Counted from the first letter of the stretch, positions 22,255 to 36,166 are shown. The stretch: 64,000 bases of DNA from Mycoplasmopsis canis PG 14 (GCF_001553195.1 NZ_CP014281.1:434001-498000), one strand, 5' to 3'. Numbers and translations are program-made. Notes: generated from the letters alone by a model not told the origin.

Positions 22255-23106
22255 CTATCACTTAGGTTTTTTAGTTCAAAACTCTTTCTTATTAAGATAT
22301 TTTAAATCACCCTTTAATCCATTTAATTGTAAGTAAAATGAATGCAACATTAGTCTATTATCCTTTTTACCTGAATATTTTCTATCACCATAAATTGGTT
22401 TTTGCAAGAATTTTAAAGTAGCTCTAATTTGGTGTTTTCTTCCTGTCTTTATTTCTGCTATCTTATCATTTCCTTCTAAGTAAAATATTGTTTCTGCAAG
22501 TTTTGAATTAATAACTTCTTTTGAATAAGCTTTCATTCTTTTGTTTTCAACATCTTTAGAAATATAAACTTTTATATGTAATTTTTCTTCGGATAATGAT
22601 ATATCACTCTTAAAAAGATACTTTTTGATAAAGCTATCATTTGCATTATTTATTTCTACTAATGTTTTATAGTTCTTTGCATATAAAATAAGGCCACTAG
22701 TCTCTTTATCAAGTCTACCTACATGGCTAGGTTTAAAACTATCTTCTTTTTTAAATTTTAGATAAGAAAGAACTTGATTATCAAGAGAATTATCTTCTCC
22801 GTGCACAACAACACCACCTTCTTTATCTATTAATAAAATATTTTCATCTTCATAAATTACATTTAAATTGTGTTTAACACGAATTATTTCCTCTTCTTTT
22901 TGTGGTTCAAAAATCCCATAAATCACAACCCTATCATCTTCTACAATTTTAATTGATTTATCATTAGTTCTTTTGCCATTTAATTTAACGTCTTTTTTTC
23001 TAAAGATTTTTTCTAATCTTGATTTAGAGATATTGGTTAAATACTTTTCTAATAGCTTGTATAAAGTTCTTCCCTCATCGTTTTTAGTTGCTAAAATTTC
23101 AAACAT
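22255..23106 (-). CDS. RluC/RluD-type 23S rRNA pseudouridine synthase
   Basis: 283 residues. An S4-type RNA-binding region (residues ~14-65) is followed by the synthase domain. HVGRLDKETSGL carries the catalytic aspartate (D133), and GRKHQIRATL is the second conserved motif. Modifies uridines in 23S rRNA; which sites cannot be told. The last residues WTKKPKW read two UGA codons before TAG. First gene of the long run that continues into gatCAB. Confidence 0.93.
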
Positions 23107-23167
23107 ACTTACCTTTCAATTTAATTAATAATGTAATTATACATTATTATTAAAAATAAACTGAGTC

Positions 23168-23569
23168 TTAATTATTTGTTATTGTTTTAATTAGGTTTAA
23201 AATTCTTGACATGAATATTTCTTTTTCAACTGAGATATAGGCTTGAATAGAATAAATGTTATTTTTTTCTAACGAATTGATTAATGGTAAGCTTTTAATC
23301 AGAATCCCATCTTCAGTAAGTTTATTATCTATTAAAATTTCATATCTAGATAGCTTATCATCAACATTAATAAATAGGTTCACTTTTTTGTCAAGAATTT
23401 TATCTAGATTAATATTAGAAATATAAATCTCATCCCTTTCTTTCTTGACAATGACAGCAAAGTAATCGTAAGTTCTAAGTTGTGTAATAAAAAACAAGAA
23501 TAATCCAAAAGATATTAGCAAAAGAATTATTAAAATGAAATTAGCAAAATTATTTTTCAATATTTTCAT
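23168..23569 (-). CDS. Small single-span membrane protein, partner of the C39 ABC transporter
   Basis: 133 residues: one membrane helix at ~10-30, then an extracytoplasmic domain of strand-like segments. Not recognised by motif. It overlaps the ABC transporter gene by 20 bases and so is almost certainly made with it. By position and topology it could play the part of an accessory (membrane-fusion-like) subunit, but it lacks a recognisable biotinyl-lipoyl hairpin. That role is inference only. Confidence 0.7.
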   Translation of the reverse strand: MKILKNNFANFILIILLLISFGLFLFFITQLRTYDYFAVIVKKERDEIYISNINLDKILDKKVNLFINVDDKLSRYEILIDNKLTEDGILIKSLPLINSLEKNNIYSIQAYISVEKEIFMSRILNLIKTITNN

Positions 23570-25628
23570 GATTCAAAGTTATTGCTTTTGCTATTTCTTC
23601 AAAAATAAACTTTTTGCTATGGCTAATTTCAATTACTAATTTGTTCGATAGTTCTGATTGTAGGACTTTAGAGTACTCATTAAATATATTTTCATCGATA
23701 TTTTCAAACGTTTCGTCGAATATAACTACATCATAATCAGCTAAAAATATTTTTAACGTTTTAATATACGAAGTTTGTCCCTTTGATAAAGATGAAAAAT
23801 CTAAATCTAAGAAATTCTCTTTTGGTAAATTCATTAAAGTATTTAAGTTAAGAAGATTTTTTCGTTTTAATAAATCAAAAAACATGTCTTCATCTAAAAC
23901 CCCTAAAAATTCTTTTATACTAATTTGCAATGAACTTAAGTCTGAATTAACATAATAAATTTTTTCTTTTAGTGGCAAATTGTAAAAAAGATTTGATATC
24001 TTTTCATTTACGAAAATTTCACCTTTATTTAGTTTTATACTTCCAGATAATATCTTAGCTAACGTACTTTTTCCTGTTCCATTAGCTCCTTTAATTATGT
24101 TTTTATCTTTAAAAACTAGTCTATCAACATTAATCAATGGAACTTTATTCAAAGAATATCCAAATTCAGCATAAGATAATTGTATCGAATCAATTCTTTC
24201 ATTTTTAAAGTTTGGGTATTCTTGATTTGACTTATCAAACATTTCAAAAATATCTAAAGTTTTTGCCTTCTTATTAAAAGTTAAGTAGTTGTTAAAATTA
24301 CTAAATAGTCCTTTTATAGGTTTTATGAATAAATTAATTGAAGTCAAAAAGTATACAAAATTAGATATTTCTAACCTTTGATTTCAAACTTCTATTACAC
24401 CTACAACACTAACTAAAAGTGGAGTGTAAATTTCAAAAAGATTTTCAAGATAATCTATTTGATTAATATTATTTTCGTAATTGTTTAAGGTTTTTTCAAA
24501 GTTATCTTTTTTTATGTTTCACTTATTCAAAATATTATTAACTAAAAATGTATTATGAAATTCTTTTAAAGAGTTTATATAAGTCTCCATGTTTTTGTCC
24601 AATAAATATGAATCATTAATTAATTTTAAATAATTTTTATCAATTATTATTTTTTTAAGATAATTGATAATTAAAATGATGCAAATAATAACGAATAACA
24701 GAATTAATAACTGTGTGTTGATTGCTTTCAGTACCAAAAACGATATACAAAAGGATATTAAGTTAATTAATAAATTCGGCAGAAATGTTTGTGAAATATA
24801 AATAACTTCAAATAAGTTAGCTAAGCGATTCTTGATTTCTATATTAGGCATGTTTAATATTAATAAAGTATTAGAATTTTGAAATGATTGTAAGATTTTA
24901 AAAATTTCATTGCTGGTTTCCTTTAAATAAAATTTTTTAGATATTTTAAAGGCAACTTTCTGGATTAGATAAATAAATAAAATTGAAGTAATAAGAATGC
25001 TAGAAATTAAAATTAATTCATTTTTCAATTTGTATAAAATAATTATATTAATTATCCTTTTATTAATAAATGGTATAGATATTAAAAAGAGCAGTTCAAA
25101 TAATAATATTGTAAAACAAATAATTTTATATTTATCAATTTTGAAAATATTGTTTAAAGAAAATGTTTTCTTTTGAAAAACAAGGTTTTTCTCTTTTTCA
25201 TTATAAAAATTTTCTTTAATGAATTCAATACAAACATTTTCATAAACTTTTTTAAATTCCTCAACATCTTTCTTTATAACGGTGCCATAATTTGGGTCAT
25301 AATATCATAATGTCTTTTTATCAATTTTTAAAACTAAGACCATATGCTTGTCGGTATCGTTTATTTTAATTATTGATGCAAACGGAAATTCATTACCATC
25401 AATAGAATGTAATTCCTCTATTTTTACAGAATAAACGTTTATTTTGAACCCATAATAATTTATTAAACTTTCAAAATTCTTTAGTTCAATGCCTTTTTCA
25501 TTATATATTGACTTAAACTTCAATTCTTCTATCGGTATCTCATCATATTTTTTTATGCTTAAATACTTGTTAAAAACGTATAATGAGCAATCTCATGGCG
25601 ACAATTGTATTTGATATTTATTTTCCAT
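23550..25628 (-). CDS. Peptidase-containing (C39) ABC exporter
   Basis: 692 residues in three parts. An N-terminal C39 cysteine peptidase has Cys14 (SPWDCSLY), His95 and Asp111 in the right order. A membrane domain of about six helices follows. The ATPase has Walker A GANGTGKS (~514-521), signature SLSKGQ, Walker B VVIFDET and a switch His (EISHS). Such exporters cut a leader from a peptide and export it. No leader-peptide gene lies nearby and the substrate is unknown. Start ATG 25628; several UGA-Trp, including W12 next to the catalytic Cys. Confidence 0.88.
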
Positions 25629-25660
25629 ACTTTTTAATTAATTTTTATTTAAAAATGAAC

Positions 25661-25698
25661 AATAAAAAAACTAACACTTAAATAGTGCATAGTTTTTT
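25661..25698 (-). terminator. Terminator of lemA
   Basis: Imperfect hairpin between about 25665-25677 and 25685-25698 with T-rich 3' side on the minus strand. It contains the lemA stop codon. Confidence 0.6.
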
Positions 25699-26350
25699 AT
25701 AAGTTTTTCATTGAAACATATTCTCTTTGTTTATTAGAAGCTTGGAAAAGTGGGAAAGTAGATAAATGCATTGATGAAGCAACTACACTTGCTGGAAGTG
25801 TAAAAATTTCGGAATTAAATGCAGTAACATTTGAGTTATATAATCTACGTGCTGCAGCAATTTCTCTTTCTAGATAAACTATTTGCTCCATTAGATTTTT
25901 GTATGATTCTGATGATTTGAGTTCAGGGTAATTTTCTGAAACTGCAATTAATCTACCTAAAACAGAGCTATTAAGTTGTTCAAGCTCTTGTCTTTGTGCA
26001 TTTGAGTAATTCCCTGACATTTGCATAGTTCTAAGTTTTGCAATTTCTGAGAATGTTTCTTTTTCAAATTCTTTATGTGATTTAACAACGTCATAAAGTT
26101 TGATTAATGTATCTGATCTTTTAGCTAACTGAACATCAATCGATGAAGCAGCTTCATTAATATAGTTCTGTGATCTTAAAAATTTATTTCTTTTAACTAA
26201 AAAGTATATTCCTGAAAAAATTATAAGTCCAAATATTCAAAAGACAACAGTAGTTAATACAGATGTTTTAACATTAATTTGTGTATTATCCACAAAAGGA
26301 TTAAATCCTTCTGGATTTTGGTTTTCTCTATTATTATATAAGTTCGCCAT
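25697..26350 (-). CDS. lemA: LemA family protein
   Basis: 217 residues. N-terminal membrane helix at ~32-51, then the helical-bundle LemA domain with RRLYNSNVTAFNSEI, the family signature. Function of LemA proteins is poorly defined. The ATG at 26350 has AGGAAT upstream and lies 32 bases after atpC, so it may be read from the ATP synthase operon. Confidence 0.9.
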
Positions 26351-26382
26351 TTTATTCCTTTCATATAATATTTTATATTATT

Positions 26383-26804
26383 TTATTTGTTATTCAAATA
26401 AGTGCATGCTTCAATTCTGAATAATGTTTTTTTAAGTTTTGTTTCTAATTTAGCAATATCAACATTATCTTTGTTAGATTCAGAAATAGCTTTTTCTAAT
26501 GCAGCTTTTTCCTCTTGTGCTCTTTTTAAATCAATATCCGAAACTTTTATTATATCATCTGTAATAATATTGATTTTAGAGCCGCCTGCATAAACTAATC
26601 CGCCTCCAATATAGTATTTTTCAGAATTTTCATCATTATTTCAACCAATAGTTAGAGTCCCTAAGTCTATACTTGAAAAAATAGGTGATTTATTAGCTTG
26701 AATACCCATATAACCGGTAGCGGTTTTTAAGGTAACAATTTCAACATCACCCTCATAAAAGATGCCGCTTGGAATAGTGATTATTAAATGTGTTTTATTT
26801 GCCA

Positions 26805-26805
<1 letters not shown>
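26383..26805 (-). CDS. atpC: ATP synthase epsilon subunit
   Basis: 140 residues. Rotor subunit that regulates F1. N-terminal beta-barrel (LIITIPSGIFYEGDVEIVTLKTATGYMGI in two halves) and a C-terminal helical hairpin. Its ATG shares one base with the atpD stop (TAATG). Last gene of the atp operon. Confidence 0.95.
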
Positions 26806-29077
<2,272 letters not shown>

Positions 29078-29085
<8 letters not shown>

Positions 29086-30661
29086 TATCATTTCCTAGGT
29101 ACTTCTTAGGCAATGGTTTATACAATCTTGCATCGTAATTAGGGATAACAGAAATAATTGATTTAACAAATTGTACAAGTTGTTGTTCGATCACTGCATA
29201 ATCTTCTTGTGATATATTACCATTTTCTTTTATTCTAGACGCAATACTAAACCCAACACTATCTCTTGTTGCTCATTCAATTATTTGATCTCTAAATGCA
29301 ATAATTTTATCAATCGGAAGTGGGTTAATTATTCTTTCCTTAACACCTACTAAAATAATTGCTTGAATATTTTGAGCAATAGGGAAATATTGTTCTTGTT
29401 TAAGTAATCTGTACACCTTAGATCCATGATCTAATATTGATTTTGTTGAATCATCTAAGTCTGATCCAAATTGTGCAAAAGCTTGCATTTCATTATATTG
29501 AGCTAATTCCAATTTAAGTGAACCAACCACTTGTTTCATAGCTTTTGTTTGTGCAGCAGAACCAACACGAGAAACTGAGAACCCTATATCTACAGCGGGT
29601 CTTTGTCCTGAATTGAAAAGACTTTCTTTTGTGAAGATTTGTCCATCTGTTATTGAAATAACATTTGTTGGGATATATGCACTTATATCACCTTGCTGTG
29701 TTTCTATGATTGGTAAAGCAGTTATTGATCCACCACCATATTGTTCATTAAGCCTTGCTGCACGTTCTAATAGTTGAGAATGAAGGTAAAAAACGTCACC
29801 AGGATAAGCTTCTCTGCCAGGAGGTCTTCTTATAAGTAATGATAGAGTTCTATATGCAATAGCATGTTTAGAAAGGTCATCATAAACAATTAAAACATCT
29901 TGACCTTTTTTCATTCACTCTTCAGCAATTGTTATCCCTGTATATGGGGCAATATATTGTTGCGGAGCTAATTCACTAGCACCCGCCACTACTATGGTTG
30001 TATATTCAAGCGCTTGTGTATCTGATAATTTTTGAACAATTTGAGCCACTGTAGAATTTTTTTGACCTATTGCAACATATACACACTTAACGTTTTTACC
30101 TTTTTGGTTGATTATTGTATCAATGGCGATAGCTGTTTTACCTGTTTGTCTATCACCAATAATTAATTCACGTTGACCCTTTCCAATAGGAATCATTGTG
30201 TCAATTGCTAAAATACCCGTTTCTAAAGGTTGGTTAACCTCTTTTCTAGACATAACACCAGAAGCTGTTTTAAAAATTTCTGAAGTTTTGTTAGTGTTTA
30301 TAGAACCTTTACCGTCAATAGCTATACCGAGCGCATCTACAACACGTCCAAGCATTTCATCTCCGACAGGCACCGAAATAACTTGTCCAGTTCTAGAAAC
30401 CGTGTCACCTTCTGAAACTGAGTATGCATCTCCTAATAGAGCGACACCAACTGTTTCTTCTTCTAAGTTTAATGCTATACCATAAACACCAGTGCCAAAG
30501 CTTACTACTTCGCTATATTTTACTTTTTCAAGACCTGAAACAATTGCGATACCATCACCAACTGAGACTACACGCCCAATTTCAGAACGATCAACTTTAT
30601 TACCTATGTTTTTAATACGTTCTTTAATGATTTCAGAAATATCATCTAGTTTTATAGACAT
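29078..30661 (-). CDS. atpA: ATP synthase alpha subunit
   Basis: 527 residues. Non-catalytic nucleotide-binding F1 subunit. [10 protein letters not shown]-loop, VSRVGSAAQ and the [18 protein letters not shown] region are present. Two UGA-Trp codons are read. The ATG at 30661 (MSIKLDD) with GGAGGTAT upstream is preferred over an earlier in-frame start, and it overlaps the atpH stop by one base. Confidence 0.97.
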
Positions 30662-31209
30662 TATACCTCCTCTTTTTTTCAAATAATTTGATTTTTAAGT
30701 TTTTCTAACTCTTTATTGTAGTTTAATTCAAGAACCTCTGTTCTTGAAACAATTTTAAATCCACTAATCAATGATTTATCAATGTGATTGGTGATTTTAA
30801 TAGTTCTCCGTGTTGTTTTTTGAAGTTTGTCTTTAATTTGTTCTAACTGAGTATTAGTTAATGGAAATGCTGAAATAACATCGATATATCTGATTTTTAA
30901 TTCTTTATTAGATAATTTTAAATACTCAATGATTATTTTTTTTAAAAAGCTTGTTGCCTTTCTTTGAACTATTACTTTCAAACTATTGATAACTATTCAA
31001 TCAAAGTCTTTAAATGCTAAATCGATAGTTTCTAATCTTGCACTTTCCGGAATAGTATCATTTTTTAAATAATCTATAAATTCTGGTTGATTATTAATTA
31101 AATCTTTTAATAATTCAAACTCAGATTCCAATTTAGCAAATTTATTCTCTTCTTGAACTAAATCAAATATTGCAACAGCATATGCTGATGCATGAGTTTT
31201 TCGTAACAT
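30661..31209 (-). CDS. atpH: ATP synthase delta subunit
   Basis: 182 residues. Links the peripheral stalk to F1. N-terminal helical domain ([12 protein letters not shown]) and C-terminal region with the [14 protein letters not shown] motif typical of delta. UGA-Trp at residue 71 and near the end (IIWKKEEV). One-base overlaps with atpF and atpA. Confidence 0.93.
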
Positions 31210-31781
31210 TATAGTTCCTCAACTGTCTTATCTGAATTTAAATATTCAAGTATTAAAGAGTCTTGAGTTTCTTTGCTAATTTCTTTTTTTAGAATTTTTT
31301 TTGCCATTTCTGTCGCAATTTGAACGACATATTTTTTAGAGTTAAAATCAAATTGTCTTTGTTGATTAGCTATGTCAACTGCTGTTTCATCTAAAATACG
31401 TTTTGATTCAACTTTAGCATTATGAACATAAACTTCAGCAACTTTTTCTGCTTTAATTTTTGCTTGAGTAATAATTTGATCTGCTTGTGTATGAGCATTT
31501 TTTAAACTTGCATTTGCATCATTTAATCTTGCGATACTATCTTCTTTATTTTTAATAGAATCGTCAATATTATTTTGAATAAAATCTTGACGATCTTTCA
31601 TTAATTTCTTTATAGGTTTATAAACAAAGTAGAATAATGATATAAAAACAATTATAAAAGCAATAATAGTCGCTATCATCATCGGTATACTTGGAAATAA
31701 ACCTTTAAAAAGTTCTTCAAATTTTGTTCCAAATTGTTGGCTCACACTTGAAGATGAACTAGCTTCATTAAAATAAATCAT
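31209..31781 (-). CDS. atpF: ATP synthase subunit b
   Basis: 190 residues. Peripheral stalk: an N-terminal membrane helix (~34-55), KPIKKLMKDRQDFI, then a long charged helix. There is no lipobox, unlike the lipoprotein AtpF of some mycoplasmas. Fourteen bases after atpE. Confidence 0.95.
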   Translation of the reverse strand: MIYFNEASSSSSVSQQFGTKFEELFKGLFPSIPMMIATIIAFIIVFISLFYFVYKPIKKLMKDRQDFIQNNIDDSIKNKEDSIARLNDANASLKNAHTQADQIITQAKIKAEKVAEVYVHNAKVESKRILDETAVDIANQQRQFDFNSKKYVVQIATEMAKKILKKEISKETQDSLILEYLNSDKTVEEL

Positions 31782-31795
31782 TATTTTCTCTTTAA

Positions 31796-32101
31796 TTATT
31801 TAGCAAATAAGATTATTAAGGCAATAAGTAATGCATAAATAGCAGTAGTTTCGGCAATACCAGCACCGATAATTAGCATTGTACGAATTTTAGATTCAGC
31901 TTCAGGGTTTCTACCAACTGCTTCACAAGCTTTACCGGCCGCATATCCTTGACCAACTCCGGCTCCTAAAACTCCTATTGCCGCAATACCGGCTCCTACA
32001 GCTAATAATCCAACATTATTTTCTGCAGCTTGTTTAGCTGTTTCTGTTGTTGTTGAACTTGTCGCTGTTTCTTGTAATAAATTTGAAATTTCTGTAAACA
32101 T
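31796..32101 (-). CDS. atpE: ATP synthase subunit c
   Basis: 101 residues. Ring subunit carrying protons. Two glycine-rich helices joined by a polar loop with RNPE, and the ion-binding Glu in GAGIAETTAIY. An N-terminal ~28-residue Thr/Ala-rich extension precedes the first helix. Confidence 0.97.
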   Translation of the reverse strand: MFTEISNLLQETATSSTTTETAKQAAENNVGLLAVGAGIAAIGVLGAGVGQGYAAGKACEAVGRNPEAESKIRTMLIIGAGIAETTAIYALLIALIILFAK

Positions 32102-32110
32102 AATTTTCTC

Positions 32111-32881
32111 CTAATAAATAGCTTCTACTTTTTTTCTTGATCAGTTTTTAAATAAAACTTTTTTGTTTGAATTTGTTTTTTTGGATGGGGCTTCTGAAAC
32201 TTCAGAAACTCAATAAACAGATGTTAGCAACGCAAAAATAAATGCTTGCAATGTAGATCCGAATATATCGAAATAAAAATGTAAAAATGGTGTAAGAATA
32301 ATTGCAAGAAAATGCCATTCATTTCCTGGTGCAACTGAAAATATTTTTTGTCAAAGAATACCACCAGTTATATAAGCAATTGCTAAAATTGACGAACCAC
32401 CTATAATGTTTCCATAAATACGAAAACTTAAAGAAACAATAATAGAAAATTTTCCAACTAATTCAGTAGGTAAAAGAAGATTTCTATAAAATTTTCATTT
32501 ACCGTATATGCTACCGATAACCATAACACCCATTCATGTCAATAAAGCCAAAGTAAAAGGTATTGAATATGATGTTGCGATTGGTTCTAAACCAAACATA
32601 GCTACCGCATTACCTACAAGTAAAAATGTACCTAATGTCAAAATGTAAAATCTTGTTATTTTTAACTTTTCTGGACCTGCTACAGCTTCAAAAGTTTTTT
32701 CTACAGATCCTACGTAAGCTTCAGCAATTTGAACAATTCCTTTTGAAGCCTCATTGGCTTTTGTCTTCTTAACTTTGAAGTAAACTAACAGGGAAATAAC
32801 AAAAACAATCAAAACAGTTACAATTAAAGAAATTAATTGTGGCTGTCTTCATTCTCACAATGATTTGTTAAGTTCATTCAT
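32111..32881 (-). CDS. atpB: ATP synthase subunit a
   Basis: 256 residues. Stator channel subunit with five to six helices. The essential arginine lies in VSLSFRIYGNIIGG. UGA-Trp codons near both ends. GGAGGG upstream of ATG 32881, which sits inside the end of the preceding gene. Confidence 0.95.
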
Positions 32882-33308
32882 GGGCCCTCCTGTATTTTTT
32901 AAATATTTTTATTTTATCTATTATTTTATGGCTTAATATAATGAGACCTGAAAAAGAAAGGGAAAATGCAAACGTTATAAAATTAATTCTTCCGTTAACT
33001 CAACTTACATTTTCGTTTTTTAGGTGAGTAACATTAATTTCTTTTATAAAAAATGTAATTCCACTTAATAAAATAAAAAAAATAAGCATTTTAAAAGGAA
33101 CAAGAATAAGATAAATTTTCTTTTTTTCCTTAAACAATTTAAAATAGCTTATAGCAGTCATTTTAAATAAAACATAAGATAATAGTGAGCCTATCGCAAA
33201 ACCAAGAAAAAGATTAATTCCTATTATTTCCAATATAATAAATAGTAGACTAATAATAAGAAATAAAAACCAAAATAGTATTTCGTATTTCTTTAAAAAT
33301 TGAGTCAT
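32868..33308 (-). CDS. atpI: AtpI-like membrane protein
   Basis: 146 residues with four membrane helices and a basic C-terminus. Assignment rests on size, topology and position as first gene of the atp operon, where AtpI (assembly factor of the c-ring in other bacteria) is expected. The sequence itself is not decisive. It overlaps atpB by 14 bases. Confidence 0.7.
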
Positions 33309-33428
33309 AAAATTTCTCCTATGTGCTTTGCTATATATTATTGTATTACTTTTTTATTCTTATAATAGAAAAAAATATTTAAATTTAAATAGCAATTTTT
33401 TATATCTTTAAATGAATAAAAATGCGTG

Positions 33429-33434
33429 TATAAT
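33429..33434 (+). promoter_or_regulatory. -10 box of rbfA
   Basis: TATAAT ending 6 bases before the ATG, so the expected transcript starts on the A of the start codon. No Shine-Dalgarno sequence is present. Confidence 0.6.
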
Positions 33435-33440
33435 TAATGT

Positions 33441-33788
33441 ATGAATCAAATTACTTTAAGAAAAAAAGAAACACAAATTCAACAACTAATAGCTAGTGTT
33501 TTGGCTCACGATTTAAATAATGTTAATGTTATTGATCCTGTAGTAATGGATGTAAAATTATCATCGGATTTAGGTTTAGTAAAAGTTTTTGTCACTTTAT
33601 CCGGTAATGAACAAAAAGGAATTATCGCTTTAAATAATGCCTCATCATATGTTAGAAAAGTTTTAGCAAAATCTTTAGATTGAAGAAAGGTTCCTGAAGT
33701 AAGATTTTACATTGATGAAGTTACAGAGACAGGGTCAAAAATTGATCAAATCTTAAGACAATTAAGTGAAGAAAATGATAAAAAATAA
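33441..33788 (+). CDS. rbfA: Ribosome-binding factor A
   Basis: 115 residues. Small KH-fold factor for maturation of the 30S subunit and the 16S rRNA 5' end. The pattern RKKETQIQQLIASVL, LGLVKVFVTLSG, VRKVLAKSL and VPEVRFYID is diagnostic. One UGA-Trp. Apparently leaderless. Its stop codon lies in the terminator stem shared with the converging lipoprotein gene. Confidence 0.95.
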
Positions 33789-33807
33789 AGGTTAAACCTT
33801 TATTTTT
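33781..33807. terminator. Bidirectional terminator between rbfA and a lipoprotein gene
   Basis: Perfect 12-bp arms 33781-33792 and 33796-33807 with a 3-base loop and A/T runs on both sides. The left arm holds the rbfA stop (33786-33788) and the right arm the lipoprotein stop (33800-33802). Confidence 0.85.
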
Positions 33808-34474
33808 TATTTTCTATTTTAATGTTTTGGGTAAAAACTTGTGATCCTACTTTATATTGAATTTCTAAAATTCTTGTTTCACTATTAAAAGTAGCCTCAA
33901 AATGTTTTTCTTCATCACTTGTTCATTTTAAATCTCTTGGTTCTATTTCTTTTTTAATAAATAAGATTGCGTGATTTTCTTTAGCAACGCCTTTTTTATA
34001 ACTTCTTTCTACGGCTAGATAAATATTTTCTCTAACATCTTTAGTAGGATCCGTTCTTAACCCATATATTTGCATTTTTAAAGAATTGTTAGTTAAACCA
34101 TTTTTATACTTAACCTTTATTTGATTATCAAATAAATCACCAACTTTTTCGCTTGTGGATAAAATAAATGCATTTTCATATTTTGTATAATCTATCGAAA
34201 CTTTATTTTCTTCGTTATTTATAACTTCTTTTTCATTATTTTCAATATTATGATTATTTGTTTCTTCTTTTGGTGTCTCATTTGTTTTGTTGTCTTTAGC
34301 AACTTTTTCAGTACTACCATCGTTAGAAACAATAGAGCTATCCTTTGATTCCTCATTTGTTTTGTTCTCAGCTTCTTTTTTATTTACATTTGTTGCTTTC
34401 GAAGTTGTGCAAGATACTGAAAAAGTTATAGGTAATAAACTTCCAAGTAACATTATTTTTTTAATATTTTTCAT
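33800..34474 (-). CDS. Surface lipoprotein with Lys/Glu/Asn-rich spacer
   Basis: 224 residues. Signal peptide MKNIKKIMLLGSLLP followed by a Cys (FSVSC) acting as lipobox. Residues ~25-95 are a low-complexity Thr/Glu/Asn/Lys spacer, then a compact C-terminal domain rich in beta strands. Not recognised beyond mycoplasma surface lipoprotein. AAAGGAAA Shine-Dalgarno; one UGA-Trp near the end. Confidence 0.8.
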
Positions 34475-34621
34475 TTAATTTCCTTTCAGTTTGTAGATGA
34501 AAATTATATATTCAAAATGATGAAAAAAATAGGTAAAAAGTGCTGAATCTTGAGCATCAAGATATTTGTTTGTGGAATTAAACTTTCCATATATAATAAG
34601 ATATTTTTATTCATTTTTTAT

Positions 34622-34654
34622 AAAAATAGCAGGTAATTATTGCCTGCTATTTTT
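34622..34654 (-). terminator. Terminator of the lpd-like gene
   Basis: 12-bp perfect arms (34622-34633, 34643-34654) with a 9-base loop. The core is AATAGCAGG/CCTGCTATT, followed by Ts on the minus strand. The rest of the gap up to 34475 is AT-rich, and nothing was recognised in it. Confidence 0.85.
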
Positions 34655-34658
34655 GAAT

Positions 34659-36035
34659 TTACTTTTTCGAAAATACATAATTTCTTGAACCGTAATAAAC
34701 TGCTTCAGCTACAGTCGGGTGAGTAAATGGATTTTTTTGCAAATCCATAAACGAAATCTTGTTTGAAATAGCTAGTGCTATTTCGTTAATAATTAAATGT
34801 GAACCTTCTGCAAACATAAATGAACCTAGTATTTGGCCATCGTTTTTAGAAACCAAAAATTTAATGAATCCAAGTTCTTTTTCTAAGTTATCTGCATAAG
34901 CTCTTGGAAGTGCTGATGTAGGTATTTTTATAATATTAAATTCAATATTTCTTGATTTTAATTCTTGTTCAGTAAATCCAACACCCGAGAATTCCGGATT
35001 TAAATAAACTGATCAAGGAATTTGCTTTGCTTCGAATATTTCACCTTCTGAATTTTGTTTTAAAATTTCCTTCGCAATAATATCAGCTGTTTTATAAGCA
35101 ACCGTTGAAAGCATTAAAATTCCGGTTACATCACCTAAAGCATATACACCTTTAACACTAGTTTCCATTTTATTGTTAACTTTTACAGAACCATTTTTGT
35201 TTAGTTCTAAATTAAGTGATTTAAACGAATCATTATTAGCTACTCTTCCTGCGGCAACAAGAATTTTTTCTGATAACAATGATCCTTTTTTGCCATTAAC
35301 TTCAAATTCAATATTATTTCCAATAAATTTTTCTATTTTCGCATTTTCAATTATATTAACATTTCTTTTTATGAAGTATGACTTAACAGTTTCTTGAAGA
35401 TCAATGTCAAAGTTATTCATAAATTTTCCTGCTTCTAAAATTGTCACTTTTGAACCTAAAGTAGAATAAAAGTATGCGAACTCAAGTCCAACTGGACCTG
35501 AACCTATTATTGTAAATGATTCAGGTTTTTTGTTTAAATATAAAGCATCAGTTGAGTCAATAATAAACCCTTTAGATTTAGAATCTTTATATCCTTCGAT
35601 GTCCAAATCTCTACTTCTTGCGCCTGTAGCTAATACAAGTTTATCTGTTTTAATCATTTCTCCATTAACTGATAAAGTATTTTTGTCAATAACTTCACCT
35701 TCACCAAAGAAAATTTCAACACCTGCATTTTCAATTGAGGCTTTAATTGCTCCATTCAAAATTTCTTTATTTACTTGTCTTCTGTTTTGAATTTCTTGTA
35801 AATCAAAATCTGCATCCTTAGTTAAAATACCGTATTCTTTTGAATGTTTCAATGTTTCTAAAACTTTTGCACTTTTAATTAATGTTTTTGTTGAAATACA
35901 TCCTTCATTAACACACGTTCCACCAAAATGTTTTCTTTCAATTAATGCAACTTTTTTTCCATTTGAAGATAGAATATTTGCTAAACTGTATCCACCAGGA
36001 CCAGCACCCAAAACTACAACGTCAAATTCTTTCAT
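34659..36035 (-). CDS. Dihydrolipoamide dehydrogenase-like flavoprotein
   Basis: 458 residues. FAD site VLGAGPGGYSLA, redox-active disulphide C41/C46 in GGTCVNEGCISTK, NAD site IIGSGPVGLEFA, second FAD motif VYALGDVTG, and the C-terminal His-containing HPTVAEAV. These are all features of class I disulphide oxidoreductases of the Lpd type. No lipoyl domain and no pyruvate dehydrogenase genes are adjacent, so it may serve a complex encoded elsewhere. A related NAD(P)H-dependent role is possible. One UGA-Trp. Confidence 0.85.
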
Positions 36036-36166
36036 ATTTCTCCTTAAATATATTGTTTATTAATTTGTTTAGACAGGAAAATTATACATAAAAAAGTAAA
36101 AAGTTATAAAAATAAACAAAAATAGATAAAAAAATAACTTTTTAATATTTTTGTTTATTTATGAAT

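Noticed and set aside
30661-30682. atpA start seven codons upstream (MKKRGGI)
   Set aside because: It would run through the ribosome-binding site of the better start at 30661 and overlap atpH further.
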